Below, in pieces: positions 43,069 through 51,811 of a stretch of DNA of 64,000 nucleotides. The notes under the pieces are model-generated. The model saw nothing but the letters and a program-made list of their open reading frames with translations, was not told the DNA's origin and searched no databases. Within the stretch, counting starts at the first letter, position 1, and every line of letters starts with the position of its first letter. The DNA is from Hyphomicrobiaceae bacterium (GTDB taxonomy: Bacteria > Pseudomonadota > Alphaproteobacteria > Rhizobiales > Hyphomicrobiaceae): positions 1-64,000 of the forward strand of contig JAURWC010000009.1 of NCBI GenBank assembly GCA_030655135.1, read 5' to 3'. Both the position numbers and the translations under genes were made by a program.

Positions 43069-44763
43069 ATGTCATCGGGCTTAACGCTCAACAAGATCAC
43101 CGCCCAGAAGGGCATCAGCATCGCCGAGGCGACATCGCGCGTAGCCGACCTCGGCTGGACGCCGACATACGTCCAGGAAGCCGAGACGTTTCCGACAGAC
43201 TATAAGATCTCGAAGGTCCCGCGCGATCCCATGAAGCAGGTGCTTCGCTCCTACTTCCCCATGCAGGAGGAAAAGGACAATCGCGTCTATGGCGCGCTTG
43301 ATGCCGCACTGCGCGGCGACATGTTCCGCAACGTCGAACCCCGCTGGGTCGAGTGGATGAAGCTGTTCCTCGCCATCATCCCGTTCCCGGAGATCTCCGC
43401 GGCGCGTGCGATGGCCATGGTCGCCCGTTTGGCGCCCGGCGAAGAACTGCGCACCGGCTTCACGATGCAGATGGTCGACGAGTTCCGTCACTCCACGATT
43501 CAGATGAACCTGAAGAAGTGGTACATGGAGAACTACATCGATCCGGCCGGCTTCGACATCACGGAAAAAGCCTTCGGCAAGTGCTACGCGTCGACCATCG
43601 GCCGCCAGTTCGGCGAAGGCTTCATTTGCGGTGATGCCATCACCTCGGCCAACGTTTACCTGACCGTCGTCGCCGAAACGGCCTTCACGAATACGCTGTT
43701 CGTCGCCATGCCGTCGGAGGCCGCCCGTAACGGCGACTACGCGCTGCCGACCGTCTTCCTATCCGTGCAGTCGGATGAATCGCGTCACGTCGGCAACGGT
43801 CACTCGATGCTGATGGCGATGATCAACGACCCGTCGAACCATCTGCTGCTCGAGCGCGATCTCAAGTACGCCTTCTGGCAGAACCACACCATCGTTGACG
43901 CTGCGATCGGCACGTTCATCGAGTATGGCACCACGAACCGCGACAAGAACAAGGAATCCTACGTCGAGCTTTGGCATCGTTGGATCTACGAAGACTATTA
44001 TCGCACCTACATGCTGCCGATCGAGAAGTACGGCATCAAGATTCATCACGACGATGTTGCCGCCGCCTGGGATCGCCTGGTCAAGAAGAACTACGTGCAC
44101 AAGATCGCCCAGTTCTTCGCCGTCGGCTGGCCTGTCAACTTCTGGCGCATCGAAGCTCAGACCGAAAAAGACTTCGAGTGGTTCGAGCACAAGTATCCGG
44201 GCTGGTACGCTGAGTTCGGCGACTTCTGGAAGTGGTATGGCCGCAAGAGCGTGCCGGGCGAGACGAACATGCTGTTCGATCAGGAGAACGGCTACGTCTA
44301 TCCGCATCGCTGCTGGAGCTGCATGTGCCCCTGCGTCATCCGGGAAGACTTCTGTGTGGGCGAAGTTGACGGCAAGCTCTACACGTACTGCTCCGAGCAG
44401 TGCAAATGGACGCACACCGTCGCCTTCCAGGCGGAGTACGAGGGACGTCCGACACCGGCCATGGGCCGCTTCAAGGGTCAGCGCATCTGGGAAGATTGCT
44501 ACCACGGCTGGGACCTGGCCGATGCAATCAAGGATCTCGGCTTCCTTCGCCCGGACGGCAAGACGATCACGGCGCAGCCGCATCTGCGCTTTGACCAGAA
44601 GGACATGTGGACCCTCGATCATGTCAAGGGTCACACGATCCAGAGCCCACTCGTGTTGATCCGCGATATGAGCCCGGCCGACCGCGACAAGCATGTCGCC
44701 GAGTACCGCGCCGGTTTCAAGATCAAGCCCTGCAACTGCGGCAATGGTCACCACAAGCACTGA
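43069..44763 (+). CDS. mimA: Propane/acetone/phenol-type di-iron monooxygenase, large subunit
   Basis: 564 residues; AGGAGG stands before ATG 43069. The di-iron ligands of the bacterial multicomponent monooxygenases are all present: E108 (PFPEIS), E138 and H141 (DEFRH), E203 with T207 (ETAFT), E237 and H240 (DESRH). Every one is offset by six from E114, E144, H147, E209, T213, E243 and H246 of soluble methane monooxygenase. A YHS-like Cys-rich segment (RCWSCMCPC, YCSEQC) and a Cys/His tail (CNCGNGHHKH) follow. The order large subunit, reductase, small subunit, coupling protein identifies the Prm/Mim branch, not methane or toluene enzymes. Confidence 0.96.
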   Translation: MSSGLTLNKITAQKGISIAEATSRVADLGWTPTYVQEAETFPTDYKISKVPRDPMKQVLRSYFPMQEEKDNRVYGALDAALRGDMFRNVEPRWVEWMKLFLAIIPFPEISAARAMAMVARLAPGEELRTGFTMQMVDEFRHSTIQMNLKKWYMENYIDPAGFDITEKAFGKCYASTIGRQFGEGFICGDAITSANVYLTVVAETAFTNTLFVAMPSEAARNGDYALPTVFLSVQSDESRHVGNGHSMLMAMINDPSNHLLLERDLKYAFWQNHTIVDAAIGTFIEYGTTNRDKNKESYVELWHRWIYEDYYRTYMLPIEKYGIKIHHDDVAAAWDRLVKKNYVHKIAQFFAVGWPVNFWRIEAQTEKDFEWFEHKYPGWYAEFGDFWKWYGRKSVPGETNMLFDQENGYVYPHRCWSCMCPCVIREDFCVGEVDGKLYTYCSEQCKWTHTVAFQAEYEGRPTPAMGRFKGQRIWEDCYHGWDLADAIKDLGFLRPDGKTITAQPHLRFDQKDMWTLDHVKGHTIQSPLVLIRDMSPADRDKHVAEYRAGFKIKPCNCGNGHHKH

Positions 44764-44845
44764 AGCCTGCCGGCAGGAGCCATCTCGTTTGGCTCCTGCC
44801 GCCCACGTCTCCATCAGCAATTTTTCCGAGCGGCGGCACGGACCA

Positions 44846-45880
44846 ATGACAACACACAAAGTTACCCTTGAGCCTGTCGGCATCGAGATGAACGTGGAAG
44901 AGGGCGAGACCGTTCTCGACGCCGCCTTCCGGCAGGGCATCGCGCTGATGCACGGCTGCAAGGAAGGCCAGTGCTCGAGCTGCAAATCGAAGCTGATCGA
45001 CGGCGACATCGACCTTCTGAAGTATTCGACGTTCGCTCTTCCCGATCACGAGCGCGACGAGAACTACATCCTGCTGTGCCGGACGCACGCCTTCAGCGAT
45101 CTCACTGTCGAACTCACGAACTTTGACGAGGAACTGCTCAGCCGGTCGATCCCCGTCAAGGACTTCAAGGGCAAGGTCGCGGGCGTCAAGGATCTGACGC
45201 ACGATATCCGGCTGCTGGAGATCGACCTCGACGAGCCGATCAAGTTTTGGGCCGGCCAGTACGTCGACATCAGCATCCCGAGCAAAGGTGTGACGCGCCC
45301 CTATTCGATGGCCAATCCCCCGAGCGAAGGCCAAAAGCTACAGTTCATCATCAAGAAATATCCCGACGGCGAATTCTCGGCGCTCCTGGACGGCGAGTTG
45401 AAGCCGGGCACAGAGATCACGGCGAAAGGCCCCTACGGCGGCTGTTTCCGTCGCGAAGGACGGCCTGGCCCCATCGTCCTGATCGGTGGCGGATCTGGCA
45501 TGTCGCCGCTTTGGTCGATCCTGCACGATCACATCCAGAGCGGCGAGCAGCGCCCCATCCGCTTCTTCTACGGCGCCCGGACCGAGAAGGATCTGTTCTA
45601 CCTCGACGAGTTCGCCGGCATCACCAGCAAGCTCTCCGACTTCAAGTTCATCCCTGCCCTCTCCGACAACAACGGCGGCTCCTGGAACGGCGACACCGGG
45701 TTCGTGCACGACGTTGTGCAGCGGCGCCTGCGCGAAGAGCAACTGACAGGGCCGATCGATGCGTACTCCTGCGGGCCACCGCCCATGATCGACGCCGTCA
45801 TGCCGGTGCTGTTCGGCATCGGCGTCGAGCCGGACCATTTCTACTACGACAAGTTCACTCAGCCGATGAAGAAAGACTGA
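44846..45880 (+). CDS. mimB: Monooxygenase reductase component (2Fe-2S, FAD, NADH)
   Basis: 344 residues from ATG 44846. Plant-type [2Fe-2S] ferredoxin domain with C38, C43, C46 and C78 (GCKEGQCSSCKSKL, LLCRT). The FAD domain has RPYSMANPP and the NAD domain GGGSGMSPLWSIL, YGARTEKDLFY and SCGPPPM. It passes electrons from NADH to the di-iron centre of the hydroxylase. The open frame continues upstream into the mimA end, but the ATG after the gap is the natural start. It follows mimA by 82 bases. Confidence 0.95.
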   Translation: MTTHKVTLEPVGIEMNVEEGETVLDAAFRQGIALMHGCKEGQCSSCKSKLIDGDIDLLKYSTFALPDHERDENYILLCRTHAFSDLTVELTNFDEELLSRSIPVKDFKGKVAGVKDLTHDIRLLEIDLDEPIKFWAGQYVDISIPSKGVTRPYSMANPPSEGQKLQFIIKKYPDGEFSALLDGELKPGTEITAKGPYGGCFRREGRPGPIVLIGGGSGMSPLWSILHDHIQSGEQRPIRFFYGARTEKDLFYLDEFAGITSKLSDFKFIPALSDNNGGSWNGDTGFVHDVVQRRLREEQLTGPIDAYSCGPPPMIDAVMPVLFGIGVEPDHFYYDKFTQPMKKD

Positions 45881-45936
45881 CGGCCCCGAGGCAACAACAC
45901 GCGGCAGCAAATGCTGTGGATCAAGTGGAGGACGAC

Positions 45937-47013
45937 ATGGAAGGCACTGCAACGCCAATCAAATCGGGAGCCGCGGGGGCCGCGACGTTTCCTGGCTCCG
46001 ACAGCCGGAAGTTCAACTACTACGACCCCAAGGGACGCAAATCCACGCACTACGAAGACATGACCCTCGACGTACAGCCCGATCCCGATCGCTATCTGCT
46101 TCAGGATTGGATCATCAACTTTCCCGACGGCACGCCCACCTACTCGAAAGATTGGACGCGCTGCAAGTCGGTGGACTGGCACAAATATCGCGCAGTCGAC
46201 CAGGAATGGGAGAAGACGCACTACCAGCGCCAGTCCACCATCTGCGGCACCGTACAGTCGGTAATCGAGAACGGCCGCCGCTCTGGCGCAGCAGCCCGCT
46301 TTGACAAGTCGTGGGTCAAGGTCCTGCAGGACCACCTGGGTGCCTACAAGCACGCCGAATTTGGCCTTGGCACGTCGCTGATGCAGGCGCAGCGCTACGG
46401 CTTCACGCAAATGATCAACAACGCGATCCTCACCAACTCGTCTTACAAGCTGCGCTTTGGACAGGATCTCACTTTGTACCTGGGAGAGATCGGGCTCGAT
46501 ATCGAGGGCGGCATCGACAAGGACGCCGGCAAGAAGCATTGGATGGAAGATCCAATCTGGCAGGGCACACGCCGCGCCATCGAAGAGATCATGGCCAGCT
46601 CCGACTACCTGGAGCAGTACATCGCCATCAACGTCGTGTTCGAGCCTCTGGTCGGTGAATTGTTCCGCTCCGGCTTCGTTCTGCAGATGGCCGCAGCACA
46701 TAACGACTTCATCACGCCCAGCGTCGTCTCGGCCGCCGAAGGCGACTATGAACGCAACCTGGCGAACTGCGTCGAGCTCGTTCACAACCTGCTCAATGAC
46801 CAGGACTATTCGCTGCACAACAAGGTGATCATCGGCGAGTGGGTGGAAAAACACGCCAAGCTCGCCCACGCGGCAGCGGCGCAGCTGCAGCCGATCTGGT
46901 CGCTGCCGCGCGTCAAGGTGGCGAGCTTCCCTGAAAGCTTCGATTTGGCGCGCAACCGCTTCAACAACGTACTCCAGCAGTGCGGTCTGCCTGTGCCTGC
47001 CGTCACGGCCTGA
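45937..47013 (+). CDS. mimC: Propane/acetone/phenol-type monooxygenase, small subunit
   Basis: 358 residues from ATG 45937 with GTGGAGGA upstream. It has the beta-subunit fold of the di-iron hydroxylases without iron ligands: SRKFNYYDPKGRKSTHYED near the N-terminus, then PTYSKDWTRCKSVDWHKYR, HYQRQSTICGTVQ, and the helical core QAQRYGFTQMINNAIL. It forms the (alpha-beta)2 scaffold with MimA. The open frame extends far upstream in mimB and is a shadow there. Confidence 0.94.
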   Translation: MEGTATPIKSGAAGAATFPGSDSRKFNYYDPKGRKSTHYEDMTLDVQPDPDRYLLQDWIINFPDGTPTYSKDWTRCKSVDWHKYRAVDQEWEKTHYQRQSTICGTVQSVIENGRRSGAAARFDKSWVKVLQDHLGAYKHAEFGLGTSLMQAQRYGFTQMINNAILTNSSYKLRFGQDLTLYLGEIGLDIEGGIDKDAGKKHWMEDPIWQGTRRAIEEIMASSDYLEQYIAINVVFEPLVGELFRSGFVLQMAAAHNDFITPSVVSAAEGDYERNLANCVELVHNLLNDQDYSLHNKVIIGEWVEKHAKLAHAAAAQLQPIWSLPRVKVASFPESFDLARNRFNNVLQQCGLPVPAVTA

Positions 47014-47063
47014 TGTGCGGGATTCGATAGTGCGGAATGAACATCGAGATAGGACGGCAGAAC

Positions 47064-47417
47064 ATGAGTGACCATAGCGCAAATATTTTTCAGTCGATGG
47101 ACAAGCTGAAATTCGATGGGACGATCTCGCATCAGTGCGGCGTGACGATGAACGACAGCGTGGAGGCGCGGGCGATCGCCGAGGTGATGGCGGATAAGCC
47201 AAACATCACCGTCACCTACATGCCGGCGATGATCCGCATCGACGGCCAAGGCAAGATCGAATTCAACATGAGCGAGATCAGCGAAGCTCTTGGCCGCACC
47301 ATGACAACGAACATCTTTGAAATCTCCACATCCACGCACTACGGCCGGATGGTGATGATCGACGAGGACAATGTCGTGCTGTTCGGCAACATGGAAGACG
47401 CGATGAAATACATTTAG
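47064..47417 (+). CDS. mimD: Monooxygenase coupling (effector) protein
   Basis: 117 residues from ATG 47064 with AGGACGG upstream; ATG 47037 would add nine residues and lacks a ribosome site. MmoB/DmpM-type regulatory protein: CGVTMNDSVEARAIAEVMAD, then NITVTYMPAMIRIDGQGKIE and a C-terminal STHYGRMVMIDEDNVVLFG. It binds the hydroxylase, shapes substrate entry and couples electron transfer to oxygen activation. No cofactor is expected. Confidence 0.94.
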   Translation: MSDHSANIFQSMDKLKFDGTISHQCGVTMNDSVEARAIAEVMADKPNITVTYMPAMIRIDGQGKIEFNMSEISEALGRTMTTNIFEISTSTHYGRMVMIDEDNVVLFGNMEDAMKYI

Positions 47418-47494
47418 GCGTCGCACGGCACCAATCGGAAACTTCAGCTCGATCGACGGGCTGGCATCGTCAATGTGATGCAGGGGACCTATCC

Positions 47495-48535
47495 ATGTAT
47501 GTGACGAAAAAAGGCGAAGAGATCTTCGTCATCGACGGGCACACCCACTTTTGGGATGGCAGTCCGGCCAACCAGCGGAACGTTCACGGCAAACAGTTCA
47601 TCGACTGCTTCTTCAACTACCACACGGGCCTCAGCCCCAAGGAAGAGCTGTGGCCCAAGGAGAAGTTCGAGAAGTACAGCGCCGAAGACATGCACGACGA
47701 CCTCTTCGTCAAGGGGTACGTGGACATGGCGATCCTGCAGCCGACGTATCTGAAGGAATTCTACGTCAACGGCTTCAACACCACGGAGCAGAACCACAAG
47801 ATGGCCGAGGCTTACCCCGGCCGCTACATCTGCAATGGATCCTTCGATCCGCGCGAAGGCGCCAAGGGCATCGAATACCTGCACAAACTGAAAGAGCAGT
47901 ACGACATCAAAGGCGTGAAGCTCTATACCGCCGAGTGGCGCGGTGACTCCAGGGGCTACAAGCTGACGGACACTTCGTGCCAGGAATACCTTCGCTGGTG
48001 CGAAAAGCTAGGCATCAAGAATGTCCACGTCCACAAGGGTCCGACGATCCTTCCGCTGAATCGCGATGCTTTCGATGTCGCCGACATCGATGACGTGGCG
48101 ACGTCGTTCCAAAATCTCAACTTTATCGTCGAGCACTGCGGGCTTCCGCGCCTGGACGATTTCTGCTGGATCGCCACGCAGGAAACCAACGTCTATGCGG
48201 GGCTGGCCGTTGCGATACCCTTCATTCACAGCCGTCCGGCCTACTTCGCGCACATCATCTCCGAACTGCTGTTCTGGGTCGGCGAAGACAAGATCCTGTT
48301 CGGCAGCGACTACGGCATTTGGACGCCGAAGTGGATCATCGACAAGTTCATGGCTTTCGAAATGCCGAAGGACGTCGCCGCGGAGACCGGCACGTCGCTG
48401 ACGCTTGAGAGCAAAAGGAAGATTCTGGGGCTCAATGCGGCGCGCCTCTACGACATCGATGTCGCGGCGCAAAAACAGAAGCTGGCGCCGGCGCCTCGGC
48501 AGAAGGTCGCAGCGGGCGGAGGTTGGTTCAGATGA
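47495..48535 (+). CDS. Amidohydrolase-family protein of the monooxygenase operon
   Basis: 346 residues. ACMSD-like amidohydrolase barrel with IDGHTHFWDG (H16 and H18), a mid-chain His (NVHVHKGP), VEHCGLPRLDD and FGSDYGIWTP, a full mononuclear metal site. A homologue sits at the same place in many Mim/Prm clusters, so it belongs to the system. A catalytic step has not been shown; roles in hydroxylase maturation or in a later catabolic step are both possible. It overlaps the next gene by ATGA. Confidence 0.9.
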   Translation: MYVTKKGEEIFVIDGHTHFWDGSPANQRNVHGKQFIDCFFNYHTGLSPKEELWPKEKFEKYSAEDMHDDLFVKGYVDMAILQPTYLKEFYVNGFNTTEQNHKMAEAYPGRYICNGSFDPREGAKGIEYLHKLKEQYDIKGVKLYTAEWRGDSRGYKLTDTSCQEYLRWCEKLGIKNVHVHKGPTILPLNRDAFDVADIDDVATSFQNLNFIVEHCGLPRLDDFCWIATQETNVYAGLAVAIPFIHSRPAYFAHIISELLFWVGEDKILFGSDYGIWTPKWIIDKFMAFEMPKDVAAETGTSLTLESKRKILGLNAARLYDIDVAAQKQKLAPAPRQKVAAGGGWFR

Positions 48536-49293
48536 ATGCCGTAAGTCCCTGCGAGATCCCAATGGAACAGTTGCGCGAAGACGTGTGGCTGCGGTTGAGC
48601 CGCGTAACGGACCCGGAACTCGATGAAGCCGTCACCGACATGGGCTTCATCGAATCCTACGAGATCAGGGACGGCGGCCACGTCCACGTCGCGTTTCGGC
48701 TGCCGACCTATTGGTGCTCGCCCAACTTCGCTTTCATGATGGGACACGACATGCGCGTCTCGGTCATGGCGTTGCCGTGGGTGAAGCACGTAGATGTTGT
48801 GCTCGGCGAGCACATGTACGTCGACCAGATCAATCGCGGCGTAAACGGCGGGCTGAGCTTCCAGGAAACGTTCGGCGACGCCTCCAACGGAGAACTCGAG
48901 GAGATTCGTCAGACATTTCTCCGCAAGGCGTTCCAGTGGCGGCAAGAGGCGTTGATCACGGACCTCCTGCACCGGGGAGCGAAAGCCGGCGCGCTGGTCG
49001 ACTGGACGATTGACCGCCTGCGCGAGGCCTCCGAAACCGAAGCGTCCCGGCATCTCATCACGCGCTATCTTGAACGGCGCAATGTTCCAGGTGCGTTTGC
49101 CGGTGGTGATTGCGCGCTTGTCTCGCTCGACGGCACACGCCTAGACGCTTCAAGCATGACCGATTACCTGCGCGCCATTCGGCGGATACGCACCAACGCC
49201 GAATTCAACGGGGCGCTGTGCCGGCGCCTGCTCGACGAACGCTTCGCCACCGAACCTCTAAACATCTGCCAATCCGGGCGCGCGACGCCCTAA
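48532..49293 (+). CDS. DUF59/MIP18-type protein, hydroxylase assembly candidate
   Basis: 253 residues from ATG 48532, overlapping the amidohydrolase stop. The N-terminal 100 residues are a MIP18 (DUF59) domain: LRLSRVTDPELDEAVTDMGF, RLPTYWCSPNFAFMMGHDMR, the last with one of the few cysteines of the protein. A longer helical C-terminal part (110-253) is specific to monooxygenase-linked versions. MIP18-type proteins help load iron-sulfur or iron centres, so loading of the di-iron site is a reasonable but unproven role. Confidence 0.85.
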   Translation: MNAVSPCEIPMEQLREDVWLRLSRVTDPELDEAVTDMGFIESYEIRDGGHVHVAFRLPTYWCSPNFAFMMGHDMRVSVMALPWVKHVDVVLGEHMYVDQINRGVNGGLSFQETFGDASNGELEEIRQTFLRKAFQWRQEALITDLLHRGAKAGALVDWTIDRLREASETEASRHLITRYLERRNVPGAFAGGDCALVSLDGTRLDASSMTDYLRAIRRIRTNAEFNGALCRRLLDERFATEPLNICQSGRATP

Positions 49294-49319
49294 GAAAACA
49301 AGCCCAAGGAAACGTTCCA

Positions 49320-50981
49320 ATGCCCAAGATGATGCTCCACGACGACGACGCCCGGGACGCGCTGGCCCGCGGTGTCCACAAGCTTGCCCGTGCCGTGGCA
49401 GGTACGCTCGGCCCGCGCGGCATGAATGCCGTGATGGACCGCCCCGTCGGCACGCCGATCATATCGCGCGATGGCGTGACCATCGCCGCGGAGATCGAAC
49501 TGGAGTGCCCGTTCGAGAACATGGGTGCCCAGATCGTTCGCGAGGTTTCCAAGCAAACCAACGACGTCGCGGGTGACGGCACCACGACTGCTACCGTTCT
49601 TGCCGACGCCCTCGTGCAGGGCGGCATCAAGGCTGTCGCCGCTGGCGCCAACGCTGTCGAGCTTGTCCAGGGCATGGAGTTGGCGGCCCATGAGGTCGTT
49701 GCTGGGCTGAAGGCCCTTGCCGAACCTGTAACGACCGCATCGACCGTACGGGCCGTCGCGACGATTGCGGCCAACGACGAGGCACTCGGGAGCATTGTCA
49801 GCGAGGCCTTCGAGAAAGCCGGCACGCACGGAATTGTCGACGTCCAGTACGGCATCGGCATGCACGCGGAATTGGAATTCATCGAGGGCATGACATTCGA
49901 TCGCGGATACCTGTCCCATCATATGGCGACGGATCCCGAGTCGATGGAGGCTGAACTGGATGATCCTCTCGTCTTGATTACCGATCACAAGGTCCAGACA
50001 CCTGCCGAGCTTACGGCTGTCTATGCCCTAGCGCAAAAAGCAAAGCGCCCTTTGCTGGTGATTGCGGAAGAGATTTCACCCGCATGCGTGATGGATATGC
50101 TGAAGACGCGGGAGAAGACCGGCCTGCCGATCGTGGCCGTGAACCCGCCTGAATACGGGCATTGGCGCAAGGCCATGCTTGAGGACATTGCCATCGTCAC
50201 CGGCGGCCGGGTGATCTCGCGAGACCTCGGTGGAAAGATCGAGACGTGCGAGGCCGCCGATCTCGGCGGCGCCAAGAAGGCAATGATCTCGGCCGCTCGG
50301 ACGGCCATTGCCGGCGGCGCGGGAAATGCGGAGACGATCGCGTCGCGTCGTGAGCAGGTTAAACGCCAGCACGAAGCTGCGCCGGAGAACGTAGAGCGCG
50401 ATAAATTCAAGGACCGCTTGGCCAAATTGTCCGGCGGAACGGCGATCATTTTCGCTGGCGGTGCCACGCCGGTTGAATTGAGGCGTAAGGCGCAACTGAT
50501 CGACGATGCTGTCTGCGCCGCGCGTGCCGCCCTTGAAGAAGGTGTCGTCCCGGGCGGTGGCACGGCCCTGTTGCGCGTTGCCGCCGGCGTGGAGAAGCTG
50601 GCGAACACGGTAAAGGGAGACGTTCGCAAGGGTATCGATCTAGTGCGAGAGTGCCTGCAAAAGCCCCTCGAACGGATTGCGCAGAACGGAGGCTTCGACG
50701 GCGCGGAGAAAGTTCGGCTGGTGATGGCGGCTGGCGGGACATCCGGTTTCGATGCCCGCTCTGGCGAAATCGTCGACCTCGTGAAAGTGGGAATCGTCGA
50801 CCCTGCGAAGGTGGTTCACAGCGCGATGCGCAACGCCGCTTCAGTCGCCGGTCTCATATTGACGACGCACACGCTCGTCGCCAAGCGGCCGGATGACTAC
50901 GACCCGACGAAGGAACCGGCACGGGGCGGCGGCGCCGAACTTCTGGGAAGAACACCTCCACAGATCAAGCTGGTCAACTGA
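49320..50981 (+). CDS. groL: GroEL-type chaperonin dedicated to the monooxygenase
   Basis: 553 residues from ATG 49320 (AAGGAAA upstream); the longer frame runs back into the previous gene. It has the 60-kDa chaperonin fold with ATP loop GDGTTTATVL, the equatorial start GTLGPRGMNAVMD, and GVVPGGGTALLR near the C-terminus. The end, GRTPPQIKLVN, lacks the usual GGM repeat tail. There is no groES beside it. The known parallel is MimG, required for folding the hydroxylase large subunit in mycobacteria; that job is inferred here from operon position. Confidence 0.94.
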   Translation: MPKMMLHDDDARDALARGVHKLARAVAGTLGPRGMNAVMDRPVGTPIISRDGVTIAAEIELECPFENMGAQIVREVSKQTNDVAGDGTTTATVLADALVQGGIKAVAAGANAVELVQGMELAAHEVVAGLKALAEPVTTASTVRAVATIAANDEALGSIVSEAFEKAGTHGIVDVQYGIGMHAELEFIEGMTFDRGYLSHHMATDPESMEAELDDPLVLITDHKVQTPAELTAVYALAQKAKRPLLVIAEEISPACVMDMLKTREKTGLPIVAVNPPEYGHWRKAMLEDIAIVTGGRVISRDLGGKIETCEAADLGGAKKAMISAARTAIAGGAGNAETIASRREQVKRQHEAAPENVERDKFKDRLAKLSGGTAIIFAGGATPVELRRKAQLIDDAVCAARAALEEGVVPGGGTALLRVAAGVEKLANTVKGDVRKGIDLVRECLQKPLERIAQNGGFDGAEKVRLVMAAGGTSGFDARSGEIVDLVKVGIVDPAKVVHSAMRNAASVAGLILTTHTLVAKRPDDYDPTKEPARGGGAELLGRTPPQIKLVN

Positions 50982-51022
50982 ACGACGGCAGCATCCTATC
51001 AACACGAGGCAGAGCACTTCCT

Positions 51023-51736
51023 ATGAATCGCTACCTGGCAGAATTTCTCGGCACGGCAACTCTGGTGTTTGTTGGATGCGCAGCAATTACGCTGGGCGGA
51101 CTTGGGGCGGCGTTGTCCGCCCCGCAGGAGGTGTCGGCCCTGGCGTTGCTGCCGATCGCGGCCGCGTTCGGACTTACGGTGGCGGCACTTGCCTATGGCA
51201 TAGGGCCGATCTCCGGCTGCCATATCAATCCAGCGGTCTCAATTGGCGCATGGGCTGCAGGTCGATTGCCGGGCGCGGATTTGCCTGGCTACATCATCGC
51301 CCAGGTTCTTGGCGGTATCGCTGGTGCAGCGTTGCTCTTGTTTGTCTTGTCCGGAAAGGTCGGCGGTTATGATCTCGCTGCCTCGGGGTTGGGTGAGACC
51401 CGGTGGTCAGGCCTTGCGGTAACGCAAGCTTTCGTCGTCGAGTTCATCGCAACGTTCCTGTTTGTCGTCGTCATCCTAGGGGCCACGTCGCGATCCGGAA
51501 CAACACCGGCCGCCGGTCTCGCTATCGGGCTCGCGTTGCTGGTGATGCATCTTGCCTTCATCCGCGCCACAGGCGCCTCGCTCAATCCGGCCCGGTCTCT
51601 GGGCCCGGCGCTTCTCGTCGGGGGCGGCGCGCTGTCTGATGTTTGGCTCTACATCGTGGCGCCACCGCTCGGCGCATTGTTCGCGGGGCTGTTGTTCAAA
51701 AGTGCACTTTTGGAATCGCGGCAGTCCAGCACCTGA
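51023..51736 (+). CDS. Aquaporin-family channel (MIP)
   Basis: 237 residues, six helices with two NPA boxes: SGCHINPAVSIG and GASLNPARSLGP. The selectivity filter can be read against AqpZ: His in LLVMHLAF and Arg in NPARS are kept, while the Thr before the second box is Ala. It follows groL by 41 bases in the same direction, so it may be part of the operon and move water or a small hydroxylated product. A water channel by default. Confidence 0.92.
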   Translation: MNRYLAEFLGTATLVFVGCAAITLGGLGAALSAPQEVSALALLPIAAAFGLTVAALAYGIGPISGCHINPAVSIGAWAAGRLPGADLPGYIIAQVLGGIAGAALLLFVLSGKVGGYDLAASGLGETRWSGLAVTQAFVVEFIATFLFVVVILGATSRSGTTPAAGLAIGLALLVMHLAFIRATGASLNPARSLGPALLVGGGALSDVWLYIVAPPLGALFAGLLFKSALLESRQSST

Positions 51737-51766
51737 AATTGGAAGTGGTCTTGCTGAAGCGCTCTT

Positions 51767-51795
51767 CGTTCGTGATGCAAGAAGCATCACGAACG
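51767..51795. repeat. Perfect 12-bp inverted repeat before the PQQ-associated operon
   Basis: CGTTCGTGATGC (51767-51778) and GCATCACGAACG (51784-51795) with loop AAGAA. It lies between the aquaporin stop and the ribosome site GGAGG (51800-51804) of the next gene. No T run follows, so it is probably an RNA stem or an operator, not a simple terminator. Confidence 0.75.
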
Positions 51796-51811
51796 CAGCG
51801 GAGGAAACGTT

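Noticed and set aside
43759-45009. 416-codon open frame on the minus strand opposite mimA
   Set aside because: It is a mirror of a strongly supported gene in GC-rich DNA. The sequence has no motif, start context or family resemblance.
45859-47202. 447-codon minus-strand frame opposite mimC
   Set aside because: Same reason: the plus strand encodes a recognised subunit with a ribosome site and the reverse frame gives no protein-like pattern.
43069-47417. Soluble methane monooxygenase
   Set aside because: The iron ligands agree, but the gene order (large, reductase, small, coupling), lack of a gamma subunit gene and of mmoD, and the YHS-like C-terminus fit the Prm/Mim branch.
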